Positions 46,480 to 58,027 of a DNA stretch of 64,000 nucleotides are shown piece after piece. This DNA is from Neckera pumila (lineage: Eukaryota > Streptophyta > Bryopsida > Hypnales > Neckeraceae), in NCBI GenBank assembly GCA_963969595.1, contig OZ018412.1, positions 15,936,501-16,000,500 of the forward strand, given 5' to 3'. Below the pieces are notes generated by a model. It searched no databases, was not told the DNA's origin, and worked only from the letters and a program-made list of their open reading frames with translations. Position 1 is the stretch's first letter. Each line of letters begins with the position of its first letter. Both the position numbers and the translations under genes were made by a program.

Positions 46480-47860
46480 ATAGGTCCAAATGCCACAAAA
46501 CAAAGCTTGTGTACCCCTCCTTGTTGAGGGCTTTCCAACTGTATCAAAAATGTGACCAGGAGACGCAAGGTCCAGGAAATCTCAACGTAACAAACAAAAC
46601 AAACAAACAACTACCTTAATGGTATGTATGTATGTATGTATGTATTTATATGGATGGATATTGAATTTGCTATCTATATCTTAAATCAAGTTGTTTATTT
46701 TGATTTGCTTATTACAATGAAATCTCTTGAACCATATATACTTGAATGGTGTTCTTGGCATTGTCGAAAAGCTCTCTTGGACCATGTATACTCCTAGACC
46801 ATGTATACTTTAGTCACGTTCTTGGCACTATTGAAAAGCTTCAAAAAGCTCTATGGGATCATGTATACTCCTGAACATGTATTACTAACTTTGGTCGCGT
46901 TCTTGGCACTGTCAAAAAGCTCTTTGTAAGGAGGGGTGCTTAGACCATGTATACTCCAATGACATTTTTGGCATAGTTGAAAAGCTCCCTGCAAAGAAGG
47001 GTGCATGGGCTTTGTTTCATGGCATTTAGACATGAAGTGTGAAAGTTATTGAATTTCAAAGTTTTTATAATTTAAAAAAAATTACTTTTACTTTTGGATG
47101 TGGCAACAACATAGAGCTCACTAATTCAATAGTTTAAGTTTGGCTGTTTGTTTGTTTGTTATGTTGAGATCTCCCGGACCATGTGTCTCCCGATTGCATG
47201 CTTAGTATCGATGGAAAGCCCTTAGCAAGGAGTGCATGGGCTTTGTTTCATGGCGTTTGGACTTATGGTGTAAAAGTTATGAATTTTTGAGTTATTTTTA
47301 ATTAAGAAAAATCAAAAATTACTTTTACTGTTATTTCAATTTTAGCAATGGCACATGGCACACTGGTCCACAATCTATAGTCTATACCTTAATTTAGGTT
47401 ATTTGTTTGGTTTGGTTTGTTTGATACACTCAGATCTAACAAACCATGAGGTGTCTTGCAATGTTCTTGGTACCAGTTGAAAGGTCTTGACAAGGGAGGG
47501 TGCATGGACTTTATTTTATGGCGTTGGCCCTATAGTATAATTTCAAAGTTTTTATGAGTTGGAAAATTGAATTAACCTATCTTTTATTTTGAAAAAAACA
47601 TAATTTTTATATCATGTGTCCAAATGCCATAAAACAAAGCCTTTGCACTCCTTTGTGCATAGAATTTTCTATTTGTACAAGATTCGTGGTATTTGGACCC
47701 ATGGTGTGAAAGTTATGAAATTTTAAAATAAAAAATTGAGTTAAGTTATCTCTTATTTTAGAAAAACCACAACTTTTACATTGTGTGTCCAAATGCCACA
47801 AAACAAAGCCCTTGCACTCCTTTGTGCATACAACTTTCTAATTGTGCCAAGAACGCTACC
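46480..47860. repeat. Cluster of a dispersed repeat family, both orientations
   Basis: A module recurs with the same internal order: a TCCAAATGCCACAAAACAAAGC-like start, then GGGCTTTCCAAC, then GAGACGCAAGGTCC, then AATCTCAACGTAACAAAC. It is seen at about 46485-46610 and inverted at about 47140-47270. Partial copies lie near 47610 and 47785. Relatives occur at 54120-54440 and 54780-54950. No coding domain. Confidence 0.65.
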
Positions 47861-48087
47861 TCTCAAACTATAGTAAGGAGGTTATTAAATTAAAAGTTTT
47901 AACGAATTACAAAATTATAAAATTATTTTTATTTTTATTTAGGCTATGGCAACAACACAAGATACACTAGTTTATTTCAAAAAAAATTGTAAACATACAA
48001 CAAAGTTATGCGGACCTTGATTTCTACATTTAGTAATTAACTCCTAAAGAAATGGAGTGTTTTTAGGGATAAAACTACTTCAAAATA

Positions 48088-48625
48088 CAATAGAACCTCC
48101 ATAAGTTGATCCTCCATAAGCAAATAAACCTCTATAAGGTAATCTTATTAAGTCAATTCTTCATAAGCAAATAAACCTCTATAAGGTAATCTTGTTAAGT
48201 TGATTCTCTATAAGCAAATAAACTTCTATAAGGTAATCTTGTCAGATAATTGATTTCTACATTTAGTAATTAACTCCTAAAGAAGTGGAGTGTTTTTAGA
48301 GATAAAACTACTTCAAAATACAATAGAACCTCCATAAATTGATCCTCCATAAGCAAATAAACCTCTATAAGGTAATCTTATTAAGTCAATTCTTCATAAG
48401 CAAATAAACCTCTATAAGGTAATCTTGTTAAGTTGATTCTCCATAAGCAAATAAACTTCTATAAGGTAATCTTGTCAGATATGACTAAAAATGTCCTAGA
48501 CTTGTCCCCATAACAAAGGTTATGACTAAAAGTGACCCTCTGTAAGCAAATAAACCTCCCTAATGTAATCTTGTTAGACCATGTCAGACCAATCTAGGAC
48601 TGATCCGTTTGGAGAGGTTCTATTG
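48088..48625. mobile_element. Pogo-like MITE enlarged by an internal tandem duplication
   Basis: The ends CAATAGAACCTCC and, inverted, CAATAGAACCTCTCC are flanked by TA. An internal ladder of AAGCAAATAAACCTCTATAA units (about 50 bp) is present. A segment of about 233 bp, including flanking DNA from 48018, is repeated head-to-tail, so the left terminus occurs twice (48088 and about 48321). Confidence 0.7.
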
Positions 48626-48793
48626 TACTTGTTTCTACAGCAAAGCTAAAACCTTGAAAGAGCTTTTCCTCTTTCAACAAAGACAGGGCCAAAATATGCA
48701 TTACTCTATATTCTCAAGGGATGCTTCCATTTCATAGAGAAACTCAAGGGAATATCATAATTCCCCACAACAATGGTCACACCATCACACTGA

Positions 48794-49356
48794 GGGCTGC
48801 TTTACACCAAGAGGCCAGGCCAATTTCCTTGTGTCAGAGGTTAAGAATCCTAACTTTTGATTGGACAAAAGGTTCAAATCAACCCCAACCCTTTTACACC
48901 AAGAGGCTAGGCCCATTTGGTGAATTGAATTTTTTATTCAAAAAAGACATGATCTGACATGGCCCGAGCTTGCTGAATTGGGTGCACCAAAAATGGAAGG
49001 CCAATTCTTGGCTTTGGGGCCAATGTCAAATTTCAATTAAAAAAATCATTTTAAAAAAGAAATATTTTTTTCAGCTAATCATTACCGTTGGATTTTGTAC
49101 AATCGGCCCCATGGGGATTAGGACCGCCCTCTAGGTGTAAAGTGGCCTTGAAAATTTCAGCCCCTCTTTCTTTTGTAGGTTTTATTGAATCGGCCCAGCT
49201 TCTTGGCCTTAAGGCCTTTACATATGGGAAAATTGGCCCCCATTATAATCTTATTCTAATGGGAAGTTGAGGCTGGCCTCCAGCCCAAAAGGGGCTGAAA
49301 TTTTGTGTAATTGGCTTGAAGGAGAATTGGCCCGGCTTCTTGGTGTAAAGCGGCCC
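48794..49356. mobile_element. MITE with GGGCYGCTTTACACCAAG termini
   Basis: The left end GGGCTGCTTTACACCAAGAG is the inverted complement of the right end, which reads GGGCCGCTTTACACCAAGAA on the other strand; pairing continues through GCCNGGCCAATT. Partial terminal copies inside (near 48890 and 49127) suggest nesting or internal rearrangement. No target duplication is clear; a PIF/Harbinger-like origin is possible. Confidence 0.65.
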
Positions 49357-52234
49357 TAAGATCCATCTATTTGCACTTTGGTGGAGCTTTATTTCCTCAG
49401 TTAGCTTAGGTTTCTTTCACTGGAGTCTTTTTATTGCTGGCGCCTTTACTGTAGCAGTAATTTCCTTTGGAAGGGCTTCCTCGGAAGCATTCTTTGCATC
49501 AACTTGGAAGTTGGAACCGCTTAGCAACGGTGAAAAATGAAGGCTTCTCTTGTATGTCCACTTTTTTCCCTTTTCGGGCTGCAGCCTCAATTGTCTTGAG
49601 ATATGGTTGGTACCATTTCTCAGACCTTATTGAACCAGTAACAGAATTAATGCATCGTCAAAATTTAGCATTGACAAGCAAACTTTTTTTTCCATTTTCT
49701 TCCCAAGGGACTTCAACCCTTCCAACCACCAGTACCGTAGTCAGTGCTGCCTCTCAACATGGATGATCTTACAGAATTAAACAAGAACATACAAGATCAA
49801 TAACAAAGAACACGAGATAAAGGGTAAGAAATACTTGCTACTGCTGCACCTCCAAGCTGCAAGAAACAAGACAGACACAATAGAAACACAAGATAAAACA
49901 TCATGAACAAAACTTTAACTTAAACATGAACACATGAACAAGAGCAAGAACATGAACAAGAACTAGAACAAAAGAGAAGGTAAGAAATACCTGCTGCTGC
50001 ATCTTGAAGTCGCTGCTGCAGCGCCTCTGGCTCATGCCAAAAACACCTCCAAGCTGCAAGAAACAAGAGCGCACTTTAACTTCAGACGTCCAAGCATCAG
50101 CCATCCTGCCATCTCGCACTTCTCCAACACCTCCAAGCAATTTTACTTGAAAACCTTCTACGAACAAGATCTAAGCAAAGGGACCATTGCATCTGAGTCG
50201 TCCCCAGTTGCAACTCAAGAAATATGCTCGGACAGTAAAATTCAACAATTTAATAGAACTGTTAGACAACAAACAAAGCGATAGAATCAAAACTTCCTGA
50301 TTAGAGAGCTTTACATTCCAAGCCTGAATGTCTGCAAACTAATCCCGTATCCAATCGATACAACTTCGAGAGATTCAATCAATAGGGGAATGTATAAACT
50401 CACAATGAGGAATCTGCTTGGGGAATGACGATGCCTTGAACTGGTTGCACATGCAGATCTTGTCAACCTTCTTCACCACATCGCTGCACTGCTTGCTGGG
50501 AGGCGGCGGGACCAGGGCTGGAAGAAGAGCAGGCTGGGACCAGATGAGTGGAAGAGATCGATGGAGATCGACCGTGGAGATTCAGGGTTTCAAGGGGTGC
50601 TGGTCGCAATTTTTTAATTTAAGACAAAATTATGCCTCCTGTGCCTGGTGTTTGCAAGAGTCTGTCTGCCTCTTTTGAGGGGATAAAAATGGGAGGTTGC
50701 TCAAAGCAGCAGTGCAGTACCGAAGAAGATAAAGAATTGCATTGCCCAACATGAGTAGAGATTGAACAGTTCAACTCATTCATGAAAATTTCATCAGTAC
50801 ATTGCTATCAAGACCAAAAAAAACAAAAAAACTATACTACATTGCACACTGGTAATACCAAATTAGAACACTCAAATTTATTGTTGGATGTAAATATCCG
50901 ACAAAGCCTTCATATGCTTTCTCAAGTACACTTTCAGTTACATCTGCTTAAAATTTCCTTGTAAAATGTTCCGCGAATCCATCACCCATTCGAGGCAACG
51001 ATTCGCATCTTGTCACTTAGTCCATGGCAAGTCCAAATGCTTCCTGGAACAAGAATTTGACTCAATACCCTACTTGTATGTGCTGAGTTCAATAAATGAT
51101 GTACCCACCTTGGAAGTACTTCATCCATCTTGCAAAAAAAACTGAATGACTTTCAGGGTGCCTTGATCCAGGCCTAGCTGCACTCAAGATTGAGCCATTC
51201 TGATGCCGTTGTAGAAATATTCCTCGAACCGGGAATTACATTTTGGGTTCAAGATGACGGGAATTGCTGAGCCAAGAATCTGTAACTTTAACAAGGCAAT
51301 CGCACCAAGTTTTAGACAAGAATAATTTGTAAACAGAGAAAAAATGTCACGATAACTTGTTCGTTTCCTCAAAGTCCATTCCTCATTTGACCAAAAGATT
51401 CGAAATAAACAATAAACTTACTAGAAAACTCAGGTGCTGCCGAAATCGTTCAGATCCATTGTAAACTTGAATTGAAACTTCAGCGATCTGTCGCAAATCC
51501 AGAAATCATTCCATACTCCAACTGATGTAAATGGACACAAACTAAACAACGAGATATTGAAAAGCTACCTTCAGATCAGAATGGAGAACAGCAATACAGA
51601 AATTGAATTAAATAAAGATTTAGCTCTAAACGATGTAGTACTTCGAACAAACCAACCTCCAAACATCTGACCCAGGAACTCTCATCCACTGTGCTGCGAA
51701 ATCATCTACAAATGCATTAAAGCGAGAATAATGTCAACAGGAATCGGTGGTCTGCAAATTACAGAAGTACCAACACGCCCCCGTCTGAAGATACTTTACA
51801 AAGAGATAATCCAGTTTACTGGGATTCAAAATTGCAGATGTTTAGAGAACTTGTACACAGCATATACACTAATGCTTTTGCATCTGAGCAATGAGGAAAC
51901 CTCACCAAATCATTTCCGAACACTAAAATTCTCTCCGGAAAACGTCAAAGAGCAATGCCAAAACATTGACACTGAACCGCTGACACAATGCTACAGATTA
52001 AAACTGAACAGAAACTTACCAATTTGTCTCACTTCATCGTTCAGACCAAACCAGAAAAGACGAAAGGGCAACTAATCTTAATACAAGACGGAGTGTCTCT
52101 GGATGCATTTACGCAGCAAGTATAGTGCAACCCTAAATCTTAGCTAATCTGACCTTCGTAAGTTTGGTAGGACTTCTTCCGCTCATGGCAATCCTCATCG
52201 TTGATTTCACTGTCGCAGCTTCCACTAGTGATAG

Positions 52235-53185
52235 CTAATTACGCCGTGGACGATCCTCATCGCTGCTTGATGGGGAAGGCGCCTCTCGTCGCCCCTTTGA
52301 TTTCTTCGAATGGCTCTTGCTCTTCTTCCGATCATCCTCACCACTACTCTCACTGTCAGCATCGCTCTCCGGGACTTTTGTTTTCATCGAACGACTTGTT
52401 CCCTTCTTCTTCCGGCCATCGTCGCTACTCTCACTGTCATCATCGCTCTCCGAGTCGACCTTTCTTTTCCTCGATCGACCCGTGCCCCTCTTCTTTCGAA
52501 CATCAGCATCACTACTATCACTATCACTCTCATTCCTTTTCCTTGACCGACCGTCTCGTCTCCTCCGCCGATCATAATCACTGCTCTCGCTCGAGATATC
52601 GCTCTCGTCACTGCTGCTGGAGTCAGAGGAATCACTATCGCTGTCACTCTCACTCTCACTGCTGCTCTCCTTCGGCTTCCTCTTTCGCTTCTTGCGCAAA
52701 TCTTTGCTCGCTTTCCGAGAGGTCGCTTCACGCATCACATCCCGCGCGTCCACCAAAAGTTCCTCCGGCTCCATGAGCTTGGGCCTCAGCTTAGGGTTTG
52801 CGAGCTGCTGCGTCCGCGTGGGACGCGAGATGTAAACCCGTTCGTTCTTGCACTCGTAAGTCCAATGCCCCATCTGAAAACACTTCTGGCACTGCTGGGA
52901 GCTCCCGAAAGCCGCCGCGCCTCCCAGCTTCGCATCCTTCCTCACGCCCAGCTTCACGGCCTTCTCAGTACTCATCAAATACATCTGCCGCTTCGCTTCC
53001 TTCCGCTCCTGCCATCGACTCGGACCCTCCTCCTTCTGCCCGTACGCGTTCACGTTCCGAGCAGCGGCGGCAGCGGCCCGCTCCGCCTGCGTTCGGCTCA
53101 AACCCTTCGCAGCCGTCAGAGCCGCGGCCTTGATCCTGTCCGCCGCAGCTGCAGCCGCATCCGTCTTCTCTTTCTTCGACGACAT
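52235..53185 (-). CDS. CCHC zinc-knuckle, Ser/Arg-rich protein (ZCCHC10-like)
   Basis: A single-exon, 316-residue nuclear protein, ATG at 53183-53185. Order: an Ala-rich basic N-terminus (1-45); a highly conserved plant stretch [20 protein letters not shown] and [13 protein letters not shown] (about 45-80); one zinc knuckle CX2CX4HX4C (C99, C102, H107, C112); [14 protein letters not shown]; then a long Ser/Asp/Glu/Lys/Arg-rich low-complexity tail (about 160-316) with [10 protein letters not shown] and RRRRRDG-type tracts. This matches the plant proteins related to animal ZCCHC10. The SR/SD tail suggests a role in RNA processing, but the precise function is not established. The many open frames on the other strand are shadows of the repetitive tail. 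No break is seen. Confidence 0.88.
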   Translation of the reverse strand: MSSKKEKTDAAAAAADRIKAAALTAAKGLSRTQAERAAAAAARNVNAYGQKEEGPSRWQERKEAKRQMYLMSTEKAVKLGVRKDAKLGGAAAFGSSQQCQKCFQMGHWTYECKNERVYISRPTRTQQLANPKLRPKLMEPEELLVDARDVMREATSRKASKDLRKKRKRKPKESSSESESDSDSDSSDSSSSDESDISSESSDYDRRRRRDGRSRKRNESDSDSSDADVRKKRGTGRSRKRKVDSESDDDSESSDDGRKKKGTSRSMKTKVPESDADSESSGEDDRKKSKSHSKKSKGRREAPSPSSSDEDRPRRN

Positions 53186-53974
53186 CGCTCAAGCTCGGGA
53201 AAGCTCAAAGCACTGAACCCCGCTGAAAATCACAATCCTATAATCGCCTCGTCGCAGCAGACAGGCAGAAGATGTGAACTCCAGTTTCTTTTCAGAATCT
53301 GCGAAAATCGCAAGCCTGTTTGTGTTCTCGAAACCGAACACTCCACAGCGGAGAGCACAAAATCAAGCACAAACAAGCACCATCGCATAGCCCCAAACCC
53401 TATTGGTGCACCCAAACCTCGGGTTCCATTAAGGGGAAAACACCCAAAACCGTCCGTCTTCCTATTCCTAACAAGCAGACCAAAAGTCTTTTTTTTTCAC
53501 TTTTTGAGAAAGTGCCAAGATGGCAATCACTTAAAATTTGGTGAAGCATTGTATTTCTACTTTCATCCATCTTTTGGACCAAATAACACTTTTCAATCAC
53601 ATACATGCATTTTTTCATCCACATTTTTAGAAAAAGTTTGGCAAAAAAAGATTACTTTCATCTGGCAAAAAAGTAGACATTTATTTTGATCTAGTGCAAT
53701 TTGACCCCACGCCCCAAAAGGGCTGGTAGACTTCTATTGAAAGTAAAAGTGTTCCTTAACACCTAGAGTCCCAAGGTCATTTTTTTGTCAAAAAACACTC
53801 AAAATTGCCATTTCAGTTGCGTTCACCCAAAAAAGCAGAAAAATTACATTTTTTAGAACCTAACCAAAGGCTCTTGTACTTCACTTGTCTGAAATCATGT
53901 GAAAAAAATTTCATCAAATCTAACCATACAGATTGTCATTCAAAGTCGGACAAAAAGTTTTTTCTCAAGTACAT

Positions 53975-54960
53975 TGCCTAAAAAACAAGATTGTCCATAA
54001 CTTTCTCATCACTAGTCCAAATAGAATGAATTAGTGTGCCCTCTACATTTGCCAGCCAAAATTATAGTACAAATAATTTACTAATTTTCTAAATCATAAT
54101 AAAAATTTTGAAATTCAATATCTTTTATCGTCATTCTAAACGCCACAAAATAAAGCCCGTCCACCCCTCTTTACTAAGAGCTTTCCAACGATACTAAGGA
54201 CGCGACCAAAATCAAAGTAAAAAATATTTTTCTAATTTTTTGATCTATAAATACTTTGAAATTCAATAACTTCCACACCGTAGGTCCAAACGCTATGAAA
54301 CCAAGCCCGTGCACCTCTCTTCGCCAAGAGCTTTCCGACTACAGCAAGTATGCGGCTGAGGGATGCATGGTCCGGGAGATCTCAACATAACAAAACATAC
54401 AAAACAAAACAAACAAATAAATAACCAAACAACCAAACTTAAGGTACTGATTAAAGCTTCAAATGTAGACAAAAACACAATCTTTGAGAAAAAAATAAAA
54501 AAATAAAAAATTCTTTTATTTTTATTTTTTTGGACTGCCCCTTGAGCTACTTTTTGGACTTAAAGTAGCATAAATTTTGTTCTCGGGCACCAATAAAAAT
54601 TATATTCCTAGAAAGCTAATCTGATTTCCTATCTTCAAAAAAGCTTCAAAAAATTCAGTCAAAAATTGATCACACAAGCCTATCCAAAATTCCAAGAGTT
54701 CCCTATAGGGGTAGTGCAATTAATTAATTCCTACTAGAATGCCCTGTGCCCTTTCCACAGTCAAAAAATAAATAAAAGTAAATTTTACCAAAATAATTAA
54801 AAAATTCATAACTTTCCCATTGTTGATCTAAATCCCACGAAACAAAACTCGTGCACCCCTTTTGCCAAGGGCTTTTTAACAGTATTAAGAACACAATTGG
54901 GAGACGTATGGTTTGGGAGATTTCAACGTAACAAACGAATGAAACAAATAGCCTAACTTA
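53975..54960. repeat. Dispersed repeats, copy B
   Basis: This holds the partner of the 1745-2060 repeat plus two copies (about 54120-54440 and 54780-54950) of the GGGCTTTCCAAC/AATCTCAACGTAACAAA family found at 46480-47860. The order of modules (AACAAGATTGTCC, ACTGCCCCTT, TTATATTCC) is kept between copies, so the two families may be parts of one larger element. Confidence 0.55.
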
Positions 54961-57694
54961 AGGGTGTGGATGGATGGTTTAATTGCAATTGCTTGACTGT
55001 TGATTCTCTAGATTTCAATATTGTGATCAAACTATGTGATGGTGTTAGTGACCAAGGGAGTTCCACTTCAAAAATTTACAGTAATTGCATGTCTTATCTA
55101 CAAATTCTAATTTGCTTTTCAAAAATTTATAATTTATAACTGTTAATATATTAATCATGTTGAATTACTTATTTTGAAGTTTTTTGGATGTTCTCACCTA
55201 ATTTTGAATTGTATAGAGAGTGATCTGCTTTGTTAGAGTGATTTAGTTGTTTACATCTATATAAATGGATGAAATTCACAAAATGAATAATGGCTTGTTA
55301 CAAGAGCTAGTCAAGAAAAGAAGAGCTATACTCAAATAACCCTAGTCCTTTAGGGATTAAAATGCACATGATAATTAAATTATTCATGCATTGAAAATAG
55401 AAGACTATGTTGTCTAATATTTCTTCAAAAAAAAGATTGTATTGCTTTTAATCAAAATATCACTCAAAAACATGTTGCTTTGAATATTTTTAATCCCTTA
55501 AAGCAAAAAGGGATTTCAAATTTCTAAAATTGTAAAGATTTATTTTTAAATGCAACTTAGAGTATATTTTAATGAAGACATTCAATTAAAAGCTGTATAA
55601 CATGATCTATAGATCATATCCAATGGTTGAATCTACTGTTGTACTAATCAATATTTATCAATAATATTATAAATAAAAATTCAGAATTGCTTCAAGAACT
55701 TACTTTAAAATGAAGATTTATATTTTTTTCATTTATTTTTTCTATTGAATTCAAATTTTTAAGCTTTAATTATGATGGTTTTTAAAAAAAATTATTCATT
55801 TTACTTATTTATAAAAGTCATTTTTTAAAGGTCCTTTTTTTAAATTGGAAAATTGATTTTTTGAGGTGACATGAAATATATTGGTACCCTTTGAGGTATA
55901 AATTATCTGCAAATAAAATCTTCAAAATTGATATTGTATGGATGTTAAAGAACTAATACAAGAATCTATAAGAAAACAAAACAGATGAAAAATCACAATT
56001 TTGTATACTTGAAATACTCTTGCGTGCATCCATTGTTTGAAATTTGAATGTTTGGTATCTAAGGGATTAAACTCAAGCTATTCTTCCTATACGATATATA
56101 TACATTGAATTGTAATCCCTTTCTAAAACCCATCTCTACAAATCCCTCTAATGTATGGATTTCCAACAAGATCTGACAAAAATCAAGCAATTTAATAATT
56201 TGAACAATGTTCAATTGCATATTTGGAAACAATTAGGTGCAGTTACTTGAAGGGCCATTCATTCTAAGGATGAAAAATAGGCGGAGCATAAAATTATGTT
56301 GCATTAGGTTAAATGAAGTTGGTTTGCCATTGACTCTCATTTTCCTAAACTGATTCATAATCAAGAATTCTTTCTAAATACCAACATTAACTTGAGAATC
56401 TATTTGAAACTAGCACTAGTTGTAGAGCGTGCCATCCAAGTTAGGTAGCAAAGTCTATATATAAAATAAAAAACAAATGACCTATAGATATTTTGGGTGA
56501 CCTATAATATTTTATGTGAATTTTTTATTGATTCACAAGGGCAAATGATAAGTAATAATCTATTAAATGAAATACTTTGGATGATTCTAGTTGTGGCTTG
56601 CAATTTTAGGAAGGCAAAAAAGATGTTCAAAATCTAAATGGTATTATGGAAAAGTAATAATGTATGAAGCTTTGGAGCTACAGCAAAGCTTGAAGAATTT
56701 GTGTCTGCCTTTTATAAACAAGAATAAAGATTTGCAAAGCCTTTCGTTTAAACTTTAATAGTAGTAGTACTAATAAAAAGATAGGTGGTATAGACTAACT
56801 TTGCAATGTCAAATTCTTCAATATGATAGTGAGTGTAAACAATTTTTAGCAAAATAACATTGTAGAGTATAATTATATGTGGAATAAGTAGGAAATTTTG
56901 AATTGCATATATTTTTTCTTGAAGTTTCAATGAAAAAACAAAAGGACTAGCTTACAAAAAACAATAGCTTTATTTGTATTTGTTTCTCATATCAAGATTT
57001 TACAAACTTTAAGCCCTATATAGACTTGTAAGGGATTGTTTCAAAAACTATTGGTAGGAAAGTAATGCGTATATTTGATTTCACTAGGCTTAAGTTTAAG
57101 TATTGATATGATTAATTTCAATATATTTTTCATTCAAAGAATTTTAAAAAGTGGGCCTATTAATATATACCGACACATGGAGTACCATCAGAAAGCACAA
57201 AACACCACAAATGTTTGGCATGGTTAGTACGTTCATGTTGAGTATTATTTTTCAATAGAAAAATAAGGTTAAAAATTTGCTGAAAATAAAATTATTCCAT
57301 AAAATGTTGTCTATTCACCAAAGAAAAAACTACATGTTTCCAACTACAGAAAAAACTCATTTTTTTTCAAAAATATTTTGTCATTTATTTTGAAAGTTAT
57401 TCATCAAATATCCTACAGTCTACGTATGGTACCATATCCAATGATAAAGGTCAACATTTCCTACTAAATAACTAAGTAAAGTTGACAAATGTGATTATAT
57501 AGATTCCTGTAAAAAGAAAGAGATTCATTCTTTTTCCATACATAATTGAAAAAGAAATATTCCAACGATTCCAACATCTTTTTTTAGAATAAAAGTGAAT
57601 AAAAAAAATGTATAGTTTGCAAAGTTGCAAGCCACACAACCTTGGATGAACTTTTTTCTGCCCCGCAATGCGACACCTCATCCAAATCCTCACC

Positions 57695-57704
57695 TTTCCC
57701 GCGC
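57695..57704 (+). promoter_or_regulatory. E2F-type site upstream of MCM10
   Basis: TTTCCCGCGC matches the E2F/DP consensus TTTSSCGC and lies 324 bp before the MCM10 start codon, in a local GC-rich patch. E2F control of replication-licensing genes at G1/S is well established in plants, so the placement makes functional sense. Confidence 0.6.
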
Positions 57705-58027
57705 CCGCGCTTTTCACAAATCCTACCAAGATTTCAAATTCGCGTAGTGTTTTTCCTCGAGTTTTGATGAAGAACTTGATGTCTTCCATTGCCTTTGCTC
57801 CGAGTCCGCACAGCAAACCTCGTCTCGCACCGCTCCGGGTGAGGACTGTGCCGTCATCACCGTCCTCTCCTCTTTCCAACGATCTCTGGCTCATTTCTTG
57901 CGGTCACAGCTTGACACAATTGGGGTGAAATGGCAGTGGGGGGTTCCTGGATTAGGGTTTAACTTAAGAGAGAAGCGCTGGAACACTCTTGTAGCTTCTT
58001 CTTTGAGGAGCTTTGATTGCGGTGACA

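Larger units (their letters stand above)
45561..52234. other. Repeat-rich intergenic region
   Basis: 46480-47860 holds several copies of a dispersed repeat in both orientations. MITEs occupy 48088-48625 and 48794-49356. A (GTAT)n microsatellite sits at about 46620-46648. 49860-50060 has ACATGAACAAGA-type low complexity. 50700-52200, next to the zinc-knuckle stop, may include its 3' untranslated region; a 114-codon plus-strand frame (51731-52075) has no recognisable domain and I do not call it. Confidence 0.5.
53186..58027. other. Intergenic region, repeat-rich, with the MCM10 promoter at its right end
   Basis: 53186-53450 is GC-moderate and probably the zinc-knuckle promoter and leader. 53975-54960 holds dispersed repeat copies. 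55000-57600 is AT-rich with nothing recognisable. 57660-58027 turns GC-richer and carries the E2F-like site. A 140-codon minus-strand frame at 57472-57894 overlaps this promoter region; it has no recognisable domain and is not called. Confidence 0.55.

Noticed and set aside
51731..52075. 114-codon frame upstream of the zinc-knuckle 3' end
   Set aside because: No domain and no coding texture; lies where the 3' untranslated region of the minus-strand gene is expected.
52201..53133. Plus-strand frames opposite the zinc-knuckle gene (Ser/His-rich, Ser/Leu-rich)
   Set aside because: Shadows of the repetitive Ser/Asp/Arg codons on the minus strand; the minus-strand frame has a real zinc knuckle and conserved plant sequence.
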